DNA of 64,000 nt from Hyphochytrium catenoides. Its lineage: Eukaryota; Sar; Hyphochytriomycetes; Hyphochytriales; Hyphochytriaceae. The notes below the pieces were generated by a model. It was not told the origin of the DNA and searched no databases. It worked only from the letters and a program-made list of their open reading frames with translations. Positions within the stretch are counted from its first letter, which is position 1. Each line of letters starts with the position of its first letter. Below, piece after piece: positions 1-11,985 of the stretch. The stretch covers positions 61,351-125,350 of the forward strand of contig FLMG01002562.1 in the NCBI GenBank assembly GCA_900088475.1, read 5' to 3'. The translations under genes were made by a program, and so were the position numbers.

Positions 1-2509
1 CAGTCGTGCCCATGCCCATGACCACTCTATGCAGCTCCACCCAGTTCTCTTTCGAGTTCTGATAGCGGGCGACATACACGCCGTAAGGAAAGAGGATCCC
101 AAAGGATGAAAGCATGACGAAGGCGTGGAAGACTATGATGGAGTTGATATGGTTGGTGTTAGGAGTGAAGGGGTAGGTAGAAGAGTTCGGTACAGAGCTT
201 CCACCGCCTGCAGCTCCTCCTCCGCCTACCGTTGAAAAAGAGGCTTGCGTAGCTCCTTTGGAGGCCATCCCATGATATCCAAAGGACAATGAGGACTTTG
301 AGTAGGCGTAGATGAGGTAAGGTGTGGATCCTCCTGTTCCGCTCAAGAGAGAAACATGTGCGGTGTCCCCAGAGGGCGCGTTAGCAGGGCGACGAAAGCG
401 CACACCGCTGGTGCTATGACAGGCTTGACTGGCATCTAAACGAGCAGCATCCACGGGTACAATCAAAGCGGCTGAGACAGCATCAGGCGTAGAATAGCCC
501 GAGGCATGATACTCCTTCACGGTCCAGGGCTGGTCCTTGGCATCCTTGTATGCTACGATCATCTCCGCGCCTGCCATTAGTCCTTCCTCGGCGTTGAATC
601 CGATACCCATCCAGCCAGAGAAGTTAGCACACATCGTGAACTCAATGATTTTATCCGCTGCTGTTGTTCCTTCCGCCGCCGCCCACTCTAAGCGGAAATC
701 TGACGCCAACTGGAGAAAGCTGGAGGCGATGCCTCCTCCACCAGAGCTCCCGAGGCTTCCTCCTTCGCCAGTCTCAACGCCCCCCGATCCCCCAGAACCA
801 CTGTGGCTCTTGTAGGCCGTAGCGGTGCTGACTTTCATGGGCTGGCTGGGGAACCAGGGCATGTCGCAGTTCATAGTGACAACCTTGGACAAGCTCCAGC
901 TCGTTATTTCTCGAGTGTCATTGGCACTAAGGACACCAGATCGCTGGTACCAGAACCGATCTCCGTCTCTAAGCCTAACGAACTGCTCTAGAATGGAACG
1001 CGTGAAGAGGGGACCCAAATGCGCTGGCTCGCCGTCTGCACCCACTTCACGTGCCTCGGCGAGTCCTCCAACCCAACCGTCCACATCCTCTACAGAACGG
1101 TAAACAGAGCTCAACCTCTCAGAGACAATGGATTCGCCTGTGAGGTTTTGGAAGTCCTTAGCAGCACGCAGGCCAAACATCTTTCGTGCCACATTGTACG
1201 AGGGAAGACCATAATCTCTTCCACGCTGAATGTTCATAGCTGCCAAGTCGTAGGGTGCATCTACGAAGTGGTTGCGCAGATCATCAATCAGTAGCGTGTC
1301 TATGGCCTGGTCGACCTTTATGGTCAGCCCCCTAAGAATGGACTCAATGTCGCCTCCGGACTCCAAGATTGCCTTTGTTCTGAAGAAGTTGTCCCTAAGG
1401 ATCAAGTGCTGGGACGGGCTCTCACTTCCATCTTCTGCTATCCGCAAGATCAGTGACCCAATGGCGCTATGTCCATATCGGAACGCTGCCCCAACGAAGA
1501 AGAGGTCTATATCGGCCGATACCCCGCTATCATACCCTTGATAGGTCGGTAATGGCCTCCCAAGAAGGAGAGGCAGGTACTCCTCATAAGTAATTTTCTG
1601 CATCAGAGCCGTAACCCATGCCCGAGCTCGCTGGAAGAGCTTCTCGTCATCCCAAGTCTTTCCGACAGTCACTGCCAACTCCATGGCTTTCCGGTTGTGC
1701 TCCCTGACTAACAAAGTATGCAACGCTTGCAGGGCAGGATGAACGTTTGCTCTGGGATCTCCCGCTAGAAAGAGCTTATCAGTGGTATGGGGATCATAGG
1801 CAGTGTCCATCAGTGCAGCCGCCTCAGGGCTGTCCACCAGAGGAAGTAGGATTGCCTCAGTCTCTGGGTGGATGTACACCTTCAGCTTTCCATCCTGAAA
1901 GGAGCGGACAGCATTCATGGTGGCCTCAGAAGCGCCATAGACTACGGAACCGTCAATATATGCAGTCTGACTATTCTCTGGGCGTCGCTGCGTGAGCGGC
2001 GTATCGTCATCCATCGGTTTTGCCCGTGGAAAGGGAATTGTCACATTTCCACTGCAGCTTTCTCTGAACTGCCTGAGCTCACACTGAGAGAAACTCATAG
2101 GAATGGCCTCTCCAGTCTTGGACTTGGTGGTGAGCGCGATGTCATGAGCTATGAGCTGGCCCCAGTAGGGCAGCAGGTCGCTTACTTGAGCGTGATTTTG
2201 CTTGCTGGATTCAGCTCCAAAAACAACGTTTGAGATGAGCCGCGGTGCTGGCCTTTCTGTGCCACTGGGAGCGCTAATGTTATCGCTGTACGCTGCGGGC
2301 ATGGAGAGACGTACAAAGGCGCTCTTATAGGCTCCCCATTGTGGGTTAGCGAGGTTGTTTCCATGTCCTGTCAGCGGCCGGTAGCCAACGGCTGCCGGGC
2401 TAATGTCCTCAACTGCCTGCACAACGCTAGCCAATGGGTAGACGACAGAGATAGAGATAAAGACTAGAGGTAACATGGCGAAAGAGGAAGGCCATGAAGA
2501 GTGGCGCAT
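1..2509 (-). CDS. Animal-type haem peroxidase fused to DOMON and cytochrome b561 domains (3' end outside window)
   Basis: An uninterrupted minus-strand frame of 836 codons runs from ATG at 2509 to the window edge with no stop or intron. Residues 1 to about 32 form a signal peptide with a hydrophobic core. Residues ~33-590 are an animal haem peroxidase: distal motif WGQLIAHD (His122), IDGSVVYG, LAGDPRANV, REHNRKAM, proximal FRYGHS (His347) and the signature NIQRGRDYG (426-434). A Gly/Ser linker leads to a DOMON domain (~597-750, with FSGWMGIGFN), a Gly-rich linker, then the start of a cytochrome b561 domain (HAFVMLSSFGILFPYG, His795, and ELHRVVMG, His827). The peroxidase should act on the extracytoplasmic face; the DOMON and b561 parts are known as a trans-membrane electron relay fed by cytosolic reductant. 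Peroxidase and membrane redox chain in one chain recalls DUOX, but with b561 replacing NADPH oxidase. Identity is firm for the first two domains and good for b561; physiological substrate is unknown. Confidence 0.93.
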   Translation of the reverse strand, partial: MRHSSWPSSFAMLPLVFISISVVYPLASVVQAVEDISPAAVGYRPLTGHGNNLANPQWGAYKSAFVRLSMPAAYSDNISAPSGTERPAPRLISNVVFGAESSKQNHAQVSDLLPYWGQLIAHDIALTTKSKTGEAIPMSFSQCELRQFRESCSGNVTIPFPRAKPMDDDTPLTQRRPENSQTAYIDGSVVYGASEATMNAVRSFQDGKLKVYIHPETEAILLPLVDSPEAAALMDTAYDPHTTDKLFLAGDPRANVHPALQALHTLLVREHNRKAMELAVTVGKTWDDEKLFQRARAWVTALMQKITYEEYLPLLLGRPLPTYQGYDSGVSADIDLFFVGAAFRYGHSAIGSLILRIAEDGSESPSQHLILRDNFFRTKAILESGGDIESILRGLTIKVDQAIDTLLIDDLRNHFVDAPYDLAAMNIQRGRDYGLPSYNVARKMFGLRAAKDFQNLTGESIVSERLSSVYRSVEDVDGWVGGLAEAREVGADGEPAHLGPLFTRSILEQFVRLRDGDRFWYQRSGVLSANDTREITSWSLSKVVTMNCDMPWFPSQPMKVSTATAYKSHSGSGGSGGVETGEGGSLGSSGGGGIASSFLQLASDFRLEWAAAEGTTAADKIIEFTMCANFSGWMGIGFNAEEGLMAGAEMIVAYKDAKDQPWTVKEYHASGYSTPDAVSAALIVPVDAARLDASQACHSTSGVRFRRPANAPSGDTAHVSLLSGTGGSTPYLIYAYSKSSLSFGYHGMASKGATQASFSTVGGGGAAGGGSSVPNSSTYPFTPNTNHINSIIVFHAFVMLSSFGILFPYGVYVARYQNSKENWVELHRVVMGMGTT

Positions 2510-5500
2510 TTTTCTCTCTTCTAGAGTTCCCTCTTGAAGAAGAAAGCAGAGGTATTAGGAGAGCTCGCTAGTAATAAAGGTCGCTGGTGGTTAGCGGGTC
2601 GCTTTCGTTCACTTCTTATTTGCTTCTTGTTCTTTCTTGTTCGCTGCTCGAAGTTAAAATTATAGTAGATAGTCCACTGCCCGCAGTGGAGGAGGTCGTC
2701 ACTGAGGAAGATGCATGCTTATGGAGCAAAAAGAAGAGTAGTGCGTGGAGCGGGACTATGATGAAGCGGCGGTCCGAATCTCTTTGAGCAGCGCTGAACA
2801 ATAAATAGAGAGGAATGTCTTCTTCCTAGCTTCGGCGAGGTATTAAGTGATCCAATACCGGCGGATCTGGCCTGTGCTCGTACTACGTAGTCTGTCCGGA
2901 CCTTGATCAGTGTGAGCCGAAGCGCGAAACTAGGAATGAGAACGGCCAACTGTTAGTCTTGAGCAAAGGCGAGGAATACCTCTTCTTCCTGTGTATGTGG
3001 GAAACGAGGGAGGAAGACGGGAAAACAGAAGCAGAAAGAACAAGAAGAAGCTAAAGCCAAGATATTATAACGGCAGCTGAAGGAGCACCGTGTGTTTTCT
3101 TCTACTTCCCGCCGTCTACGGGATAAGTTGCTCTCATTCTCCCGTACGTGGAGGTGGAACTACTCTCAATGAAAGGTAAGGCTTGTTAGCGCACCTGTCT
3201 TCAAGAAGGACTATTAGGTGCAGAGGCAGATGAAGGCGAGGAGAAATAGAGTAACCGCCTATATGAAGAGAGATGCAGCAGGTAGCGCCTACATGAAGAG
3301 AGAAGTCCGTCGTCGTGAGGAACTCTGTTGAATCGACGAGGAGCCCATGGACAGGCTTGACAGAGGGTTCGTAGGGAAGACAGAGAACGAGAAGAAGGAG
3401 AGGAGAGAGATTCCCTCGGCAAAGGGTCAGAGTTACTGACGAGTCCTAAGACCTTGAAAGAAGGGCCCAGCGATGGTAGAGAGACACGAAATGTAAAGCG
3501 GAGGTTACAGAAAGAAGTGAGAAGAGATAAGGAGAGGAGGGTGGGCTGAGTGACCTCTAGTCTGAACAACGAGACGAAGGAGTGGAGGGCAAGGCACTGG
3601 TGACCAGCTGTGGGGATGATACGATGGGCTAGCCATCATTAAGGCCACGTGAGAGCGGCATAAGTGCACCTGCCATCAACACCGCCAACCAAGCCACCCA
3701 GGGCGTAACCGTTGTCTCTTCCTAGTCCCTGATAGCAAGGCAAGGCTTACCTTGATTAGGCAGTGAGGCATCTCCTGGCTGTGCACCTTATCACCTACTA
3801 AGGACAGAGACTGACAGAGGCAATGAAGCTGATTATGAGTGGCACTTTTATGTGAGAGGTCGCGCCGTGCCTTCAACAAGGTCAAGGAAATGACAGGAGA
3901 AAGAGAGCAGCCAATCCAGACAGAGCGGAAGTAGAGATCCCTGCAATACCAATTGAGGGGTTGAGAGATGTGGAAGGAAGGCAAGAGATGGAAGTGAAGG
4001 GGCTCAGGTGGACGGGCCGTTACTGATTTACAATGTTGTGTAACCCCCGAACCCTATCCACCAATGACACCAGTGCACTACATACAGACAGCATTGTTTT
4101 CCCAAGTAATAGATAAGCACTACGGCTCGTAATAATAATAAGGAGCTTTGGTTCTCATAGAGCTTAGAGCTAGTGCTCGGGGTCCTAACAGCGCTCTTCT
4201 ATTTTCCTCCTACTTGTCTTTCCATTTTTTGTTGCTTCGCTTGTAATGCGAGCCTTTCTTTTTATTAGGAGGGAGGCCTCAGGAAAGCGCCGCTAATCTC
4301 AGCCTCTCCGATAAGCTGCTTACTGTTCATAAGCGGAGCCTTACTATGAAAGGATGATTATTCCTCTTCCGTGCCTTCAAGTATAGGGCCCTAGATAATG
4401 CTCTACTCATATTCTTCTCTTCTGGTCTTCCATACATACTCTGATCTCTATTATTTATCACTTTTGTTACGTCAGATGACCTTCTCCTCCTCCTTCCTTT
4501 TTCTTCATAATAGAACCACTAGTGGCAGGGATAATAATAGGAGAACATCTGATCTACGGGGCTATTCTTCTTATCGTAGCCCATTAGGAAGGGTCACTGG
4601 TTAAAGTGAGAATGACGAAGACGGATCAGTGCAAAGAATTGATGATTGTATGTGGTGACTACTAGGAAGGATTACTTTATTAGACAGGTCGAGTAAAGTA
4701 GTAATAACACTGGTGTTGGCTACGAGTATTATGGGACCTACTACGGCCACTAGCCATCACTCAACGTCGTAAAAAAGGGGTCATTTTTCAAGGTCCCAAG
4801 TGAACCCATCAAGACCTCGACGGCGTTGTTGTCGTTGGTGAAGCTCCTACTACTTATGTTGTTGGTGCTCAACACTCAAGTGGTCTCCCTCATCAGGGTC
4901 TAGCTGCCCCCTCCTGCTGCTGCGGTGCCAGAGGTAGTAGCAGGAGGGCGGGCAGCAGCGTACTACACCCACCCAGAAGCTTCGGCTGAAGCTTACTTCT
5001 TTAAGGCCTTGTGCGTGGGAGACTACTTTCTGAGTGAGGAGCTATTTATGACGCCCACCGCGAGGATTCGAGGACGCCGCTGGGTTAATGCTAGGGCGAC
5101 TCACGACGCATGCGGACGTACGGTTCCGTGCTTGTTGCCTCCCCTTGTTCACTTGCTCTACGGCCGGTCTCCATCCATCATCTTCAAAAAAGAAGTTTGC
5201 ATTGATGATGATGCCTTTGCTGAACGCCGGTCCGGATGGACGTTTAGGTCTCCGAAATAGGAAAGATATGTTCGATTTTTTTTTCCGCTTGTGGCTCACG
5301 TTTAGCTGTAATGAGGCTCTTCTTTGTTTCACAGAAAACAACTACGTCCTTGCTTTGGTAGCCATTATCATAGTAGGTTATTAAGCTACGCTATCTATCC
5401 ATTAGTGGTAGCTACTCGTAGATAATAGCGATGGTTGGAAACAGCTTCGTTCGTTGTAGCCAAAAAACGAGGGCCCACCACCCAGTATGATGCGGCACTA

Positions 5501-6259
5501 TTAACGCTTTATCACCTACTAGGTAACCCCATCATCGTGGAACATCATCAGAGATTTGCATGGGTAGAAGACGTGAAATAGAGACCACCAGCAGGACAAC
5601 GCCGCGCATCACGCTCGCCAGTAGACTATTATTTACAGCCACAGCGACCTCTCCCTGCTGCGACAAACCACTACTCACGCAGCTACTCACGCATGTTCCC
5701 AGGGCTGCGGCTGGCAGCACACACCAATCTTATCAGCTCTCATCAATCTTCATCGTCGGTCCTCCTTCCGACCGAGCATCTGTTCTGGGCTGGAATGGAA
5801 GTGCAAGAAGACTGCAAGAAGCAAGAAGTGCCTTCTTTTATCATGCTTCATCAGTTGTTCTCGATCACTACAACTGAGCTTCTCCGTCAGGAGGGTTGGA
5901 CGTTGAAATTGGCCCTTCTGTGGCATGATGGAAAGACCCTTTATGACCCTTAGCCAGAATCTTAATATCACTATGTTATATCGTAAATACCTCTGCCTTG
6001 ATGCAGTTGAATTCTGGATATGTATGACGACAGGCTGCATGATCCATCCGGTATCTTCCCATCGCTCTCTGATTCTGACCTGCCTTGTACATTTTCCTCG
6101 GCTCTGTGAAGGACGGAGGAGGATCTTTGTCTGGGCCACTCTTGAAACTCCATCCGCTACTCGTACCAAGAAGGAGACGGACGTTGTAGAGTTGCTGAGC
6201 TCTAGTAGACCAAGTTCCTTGCTAACGTTCAGGGTGAAGATAAGCCCAGATATAGAAAG
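2510..6259. other. Intergenic spacer without recognisable genes
   Basis: Between the peroxidase start and glucokinase I see only short open frames of low-complexity Ser/Leu/Arg composition (the longest, 122 codons on the minus strand at 3201-3569, resembles no family I know). Parts of 4100-5550 are rich in TAG/GTA/ATA-type trinucleotides, a texture also seen in other spacers. A 112-codon plus frame ends at 6263, overlapping the glucokinase ATG; it shows no family features and is probably chance or an upstream ORF. Confidence 0.6.
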
Positions 6260-7324
6260 ATGACGAAGCCTGCGTATATGGTCGTCGGTGACTGTGGAGG
6301 GACGAACACGCGATTGGCAATGTGGGAAATCGATCCTTCTTCACCATCGCCAAAAAGAGGTGAGCGCGCACCGGGAAAGCTAATCAAGGATCAAAAGTAC
6401 CTGAATGAAGACCACGAGAGCTTTCTTGAGGTCATGAAGACCTTTATCAAGGAGTGCAATGGCGTGAAACCAGAGACCGCCTGCCTCGCTTGCGCGGGAC
6501 CTATCGTAGACAACACGGTGTCGTTCACAAACATCGCTTCTGGGTGGGAGATCAACGGCACAAAGCTTGGAAATGAGCTATCCATCCCCGAGGTTAAGCT
6601 TCTGAATGATTTCGAAGCTATGGGCTACGGTTTACTTACCCTAAGTGACGAAGAGTGTTACATCCTGCATAAGGGCGAAGCAAAAGAAGGTGGTGTCATT
6701 GCTACTGCTGGAGCGGGAACAGGCTTGGGCGAGTGCTTTCTTACTAAGGACCCAAGCGCGGCTTCTTATGTCTGCTGGGCAACTGAAGGTGGTCATACTG
6801 ATTTCTCTCCTCGCACCGACTTGGAAGTGGAGCTACTTCGCTTTCTCAAGGCAAAGTTCGTTCACAAGTATCGCGTTTCCCACGAGCGGGTGATCAGTGG
6901 CATTGGAATTTCCAACGTGTACGAGTTCCTCTCAGAGAAGTACCCTGACAAAGTGGATCCCAAGATCCATGAGGAGTGGCAGGCAGCTGACTCAATGAAA
7001 GGAGGTGTGATCGCGAAACATGCGAAGTCCGATGCGCTTTGTGAGCAAGCCCTTCAGATTGTCTTCCAGTGCTTTGCATCGGAGTGCGGTAATGTCTGTC
7101 TGAAATATCTTCCTTATGGCGGTTTCTTCATCACTGGAGGACTGGCAGCAAAGAATGTGGAGTGGATAAAGTCCAAGGTTGACTTTCTAGGGATCATGTT
7201 TGATAAGGGCCGCGTGTCTCCTGCGCTGCATAAGATCCCTGTGAAGCTTGTTTTGACAGAAGATTGCGGCGAAAGGGGTGCTCATTTGGTTGGCTTCAAC
7301 CTGTTGAAGTCCTTGCATTCTTAG
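6260..7324 (+). CDS. glk: Glucokinase, bacterial Glk type (EC 2.7.1.2)
   Basis: Single-exon gene of 354 residues. The enzyme phosphorylates glucose to glucose 6-phosphate with ATP, the entry step of glycolysis. The N-terminal ATP-phosphate loop VGDCGGTNTRLAMW (9-22), the catalytic LLNDFEA segment (Asp117), the GAGTGLG loop (151-157) and the EGGHTDFSPR segment (176-185, with the sugar-contacting Glu/His) are all those of the Glk family (PF02685) rather than of eukaryotic hexokinases. A FFITGGLAAKN segment near the C-terminus matches the second nucleotide-binding loop. Length agrees with family members of 320-370 residues. The chosen ATG places the phosphate loop ten residues in, as expected. 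Proteins of this type occur in several protist groups, presumably acquired from bacteria; there is no obvious targeting peptide, so a cytosolic location is likely. Confidence 0.95.
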   Translation: MTKPAYMVVGDCGGTNTRLAMWEIDPSSPSPKRGERAPGKLIKDQKYLNEDHESFLEVMKTFIKECNGVKPETACLACAGPIVDNTVSFTNIASGWEINGTKLGNELSIPEVKLLNDFEAMGYGLLTLSDEECYILHKGEAKEGGVIATAGAGTGLGECFLTKDPSAASYVCWATEGGHTDFSPRTDLEVELLRFLKAKFVHKYRVSHERVISGIGISNVYEFLSEKYPDKVDPKIHEEWQAADSMKGGVIAKHAKSDALCEQALQIVFQCFASECGNVCLKYLPYGGFFITGGLAAKNVEWIKSKVDFLGIMFDKGRVSPALHKIPVKLVLTEDCGERGAHLVGFNLLKSLHS

Positions 7325-9016
7325 TGTGTTTCCTTGTTTAGTTATCCAGTGCCCATAACCTATCCGCCACTAAGTATACCTCCTGCTTCCACCACTCCAC
7401 ATGCACCGCTTCTGCCTATCTTTCTTCAACAAGCTGACCTTCCACTTTGATTGACTGATGTCAAGTGCTACGTATCCACCCACCGACCACTGAAGCTTGG
7501 GTTACACTAGACTCTCTTCCTCTCTCTTCTGGTGATGTCTGTTCTCTGCGCCAACCCAATCGACACCATCAGGGGTGGAGACGACTCGAACAGTCGATCT
7601 GCATCCTTGACTTGCAGAGGCTGACTTCAGCTGATGGACCCTGACACTTTGAAGTCTGAAGAGCTTACCATAGCTAGTTGAGTAGTAGAAAGAGTAGGTT
7701 GTTGCCAGTTACGGGTATTTTATGCTGCTGAGGCTGCGCGCTGCGAGACCTAATTATGCAGAGCAGAGTCCAGCCTCAGACACCTGCAGCCCGAGGGGCA
7801 CAAGTGACTAGAGGTGACGCACTGCGAGACCTTTACCTCACCATCTTTGGATGTGGGTGGTCTTGAAGTCTTACTTTCTGATACAGAAGAGGAATGGAGG
7901 AGCCAAGCCATCAATTGAGACGGCGGCCAGCGGTTGAAGGAAATTCTTGATTTATTTTGATGTCTGGAGTAAAGCATCTCTTTGTTGTGCGGAATGCTTT
8001 CACATAGTTCAGCATGAAGGTGCATATAGGATAGAGCACCTTCCGGTCCGCAGCCGAACCCTCATGCGAACAGCGATGGGCCCTCTCTTTCAAACCTCTT
8101 CCTGATGGGCAGAGCTAAAGACTGGAAAACGAGCGACTACGAGTTAAAGGACCTTTCTCCCTGAACATTTGCATGAAGAGTCTAGGCATCCTCCGGCTAT
8201 TAACAAGTGGCTTAACTCTCTTCAATGAGCCACACCTCAGCCATCTCGCCTTCGTTCTGTCTATTAAGCACAGCATCTTGCTTCGTTTAGTTCTACTAAG
8301 AATGCTCAGTGAACTTCCGACCTCTAGTAAGGAACCTATGCCCACGCTGCCCCAAGCTAATCATCATGGGCTCCGCAGGCTCAAACAACCGAGCTGCAGG
8401 CCTCTGCTTGTTGCGCCTCCAGTTTCCAGGCTCATCAGATAACAAAGCTCTCGAACATGGGCTCTGCTCTGCTTGTGCAACAACTGTGCTACAAGTACTA
8501 CTGATTGCTGCTGATGGCTCAAAAGAGATTTCCACAAAAAGGTCAAAGGGATTCCTCCATTATTGCGATACTTTCACACAGCGCAATATTCCCGGCCTTT
8601 GTAATCAATCTTCTCCCAAAGAAAAGTTGCCCAGAGACTGAAAGCTTTATTGATTTTTGCATAGCGATGACTCAGCAAAGGAAGGAAGAGCAAGCGTGTT
8701 GTTACGACACCAGAAGATGCGGGCAGCTGGGTGCTCTCATCATAAACTTTCATCATCTCATCATCCATCTTCTCAGCAAAAGGAGGTAAGCTGATCACTC
8801 CTCGAGCTTCATGAACCTTGAGTTGTTCACCGACTCGATCTCTATATCGTGAGCTGCCATAACGCTGCGCCTCTCTCTATCTCCGCCTGGACTTTGCGAG
8901 GTGCTCGTTGGGCTTATTAGCTGGTGCTGCTTTGAACTGCCATTGGAGTTATTGGGAAGTGACTCTCGTTCAAAGCGAATTGCAATCACCAGCACGTACA
9001 TGAGAGCAACAGATCA
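7325..9016. other. Intergenic spacer
   Basis: No gene recognised. Minus-strand open frames of 76-91 codons (7750-8025, 8115-8345, 8296-8535) have no clear similarity or start context. The last 150 bases would be the promoter and leader of CDC26. Confidence 0.5.
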
Positions 9017-9196
9017 ATGATTCGCCGGCCACCATCGCGTATTGAGCTAAAGGCTGAGGACATCGAGGAGTACGAACAATATATGAGAGAGCAAAAGGAC
9101 CAGCAGACTGCTGACCCAAACAAGACGAAGGTTGGAAATCATCGGTCCGCGGGAGATAAGCGGACAACAGCGCAGCGCATAGGACTCAAGAAGTAG
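9017..9196 (+). CDS. CDC26: Anaphase-promoting complex subunit CDC26 (APC12)
   Basis: A 59-residue frame without introns, easily missed because of its size. It begins MIRRPPSRIELKAEDIEEYE, the hallmark N-terminus of CDC26: a basic-proline start followed by the (T/S)R(L/I)ELK-x-(D/E)DIEE(F/Y) helix. In known complexes this N-terminal segment threads into the TPR superhelix of APC6/CDC16 and stabilises it, so the protein is a structural subunit of the APC/C ubiquitin ligase that drives mitotic exit. The remainder is hydrophilic and ends RTTAQRIGLKK; a short basic end with an RIG triplet is also common in the family. The length is somewhat shorter than the human protein (85 residues). The next gene starts 13 bases after the stop codon on the same strand. 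Confidence 0.88.
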   Translation: MIRRPPSRIELKAEDIEEYEQYMREQKDQQTADPNKTKVGNHRSAGDKRTTAQRIGLKK

Positions 9197-9209
9197 CTGT
9201 TACTTAGTG

Positions 9210-9695
9210 ATGACGAAGCTGATAGAAGTTGGCTATTGGGGTGGTGACTCTTCTTCGGATGGGCGGCCACCGCCACAAGAGCTTGTAGACCCAGAGTGGC
9301 GCGAGAACCATAAGGATGTCTACGACAAGGTGGTACGATACGTACGTCTCTCGTTCATCGAATCGTACGAAATGGGTTACTCTCACTGTCGCTTCGGCTG
9401 CGATCTCGAGCGCGAAATGGGAGCTTGCAGCCTAACTGACGGGGTGTATGTCTGGCCTGAAGGCTACTGGCACTACCTCACTGTGCACTCTGTGCGGCCT
9501 CCTAAGCCATTTATTGAACATGTTCTAAGACAATATGAAGAGCAGGCTGCAGTGACGAAGGTCGACAGGCTCTTGATGTGGAACGCGGAGACTAGTACGG
9601 CAGAGGTGCTTCCTACCGAGCTGGAGGCATGGATTGTGAAGAACACTACGCTGGTAGATAGTCTCAAGGAACTCTTTGCTGAAGAATCAATATAA
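9210..9695 (+). CDS. Conserved protein of unknown function with WG(Y)S-CRFGC and DGVYVWPEG motifs
   Basis: A 161-residue single-exon frame; translation is taken from ATG 9210 because the codon three bases upstream is GTG. The protein starts MTKLIEVGYWGG and contains EMGYSHCRFGCDLEREMGAC, a Cys/His-rich stretch that could bind a metal, followed by LTDGVYVWPEGYWHYLTVHS and VRPPKPFIEHVL. From memory, the combination of CR-x-C, a Leu-Thr-Asp-Gly-x-Tyr-x-Trp-Pro-Glu-Gly box and an HYV/HYL-x-x-H-x-V-R-x-P segment occurs in short hypothetical proteins of bacteria and some eukaryotes; no biochemical role is known to me. It starts 13 bases after the CDC26 stop, so both might share a transcript. No signal peptide or membrane segment is visible. 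Coding status is well supported by composition and motif conservation; function is unassigned. Confidence 0.75.
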   Translation: MTKLIEVGYWGGDSSSDGRPPPQELVDPEWRENHKDVYDKVVRYVRLSFIESYEMGYSHCRFGCDLEREMGACSLTDGVYVWPEGYWHYLTVHSVRPPKPFIEHVLRQYEEQAAVTKVDRLLMWNAETSTAEVLPTELEAWIVKNTTLVDSLKELFAEESI

Positions 9696-10766
9696 ACATT
9701 GGTGCGTACTTGCAACCACTGAAGCTACTCAATGCCCTTTGAAGCCGCCGTAGTCCTAGCGTTCATGTCGTTTACCTTTGGTCCTCTAGAGGCATCTTGT
9801 TATGAACGCCTCGCATTTTCTCTTTAGTGAAAGCATGATGAGCTGCTTTGGACTTCTTGTTGTCTCACTAAAGCAACCGAAAAAAGAGCTATTACGATCG
9901 CTCTGCACGTGGAACAATATTCTCATCACCACCTCTTTAAAATAATAATGATGATGACGACATCTTCATACCCAGCGTTGCTCGTCACCGTTGGTACCTC
10001 AGGCAAGTTGCATCATCCTTTGTAGGAGGCAAAGCGATAAGGAGAAGGCAGCAGGAGGCTGGAGAGAGAGGTTGAAAAAGTTACGCTGCCTGCAGCTACG
10101 ACGGCCTTGGGGGGTGAGAAACATCATCATTTTCCCATTATCAAAGGCACTTGCTCTTTGACTTTATCAGGCTCGTGATAATCATACATAAGACTACTCT
10201 AGAATCCTCGAAAGGTTATCTTTCTTTCATAAATAATAGTATGCGTCAGATGGTGGGGGGTTTTACTATGAAGACTCCGTTGCTTTCACAACTAGTAATA
10301 GCACTCAAACCTTCATTTGGCCAACCCCCAGGACTAAAATAATAAGTACTTCTAAGAGTAAAATAATAGTCCTTCATTTAGTTAGAGGTAATATGTTAGG
10401 TTGCCTCATAGTAATACCGTTAGCCTCGGTGTAGTAATGAGATGATTGGTGGTGGCCATTGAAATTACGTGAGAGCGAGTCCTACTTTCGAGAAAGAGGA
10501 ACCCAGAGATGGCAAGAGATACCTTAGCATGATACTGTGTTGGTACCGCGGACGAGACAGAGAGAGACAGAGAGAAAAGAGAGGTTCTGTTGGTAGAGAA
10601 GGTTGGTGAGGGAGCAGATGAGGCGCGGCACTCACTGGCTGCTGAGGGCGCGCGGCTGGCGCTGAATTATCGCCAAGAAGCTGCGCTTCGCTTCGCTATC
10701 GGTCTTCATTAGCCACTGCAGGAGAAGAGAAGCTTCACGGTACCGAGAACACCGTCATTCACAACC
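9696..10766. other. Intergenic spacer
   Basis: No gene seen. It contains an A/T-rich trinucleotide-like patch (about 9940-10440, with AATAATAATGATGATGACGA and similar runs) and then the presumptive promoter of the uS11 gene. Confidence 0.55.

Positions 10767-11985
<1,219 letters not shown>

Noticed and set aside
537-2233. Overlapping plus-strand open frames in the first 2.2 kb
   Set aside because: They are shadows of the continuous minus-strand peroxidase-DOMON-b561 frame.
3201-3569. 122-codon minus-strand Ser/Leu-rich frame
   Set aside because: Low complexity, no homologous motifs and no start context.
5925-6263. 112-codon frame overlapping the glucokinase start
   Set aside because: No domain or compositional sign of coding; overlap of four bases is likely chance in a eukaryotic leader.
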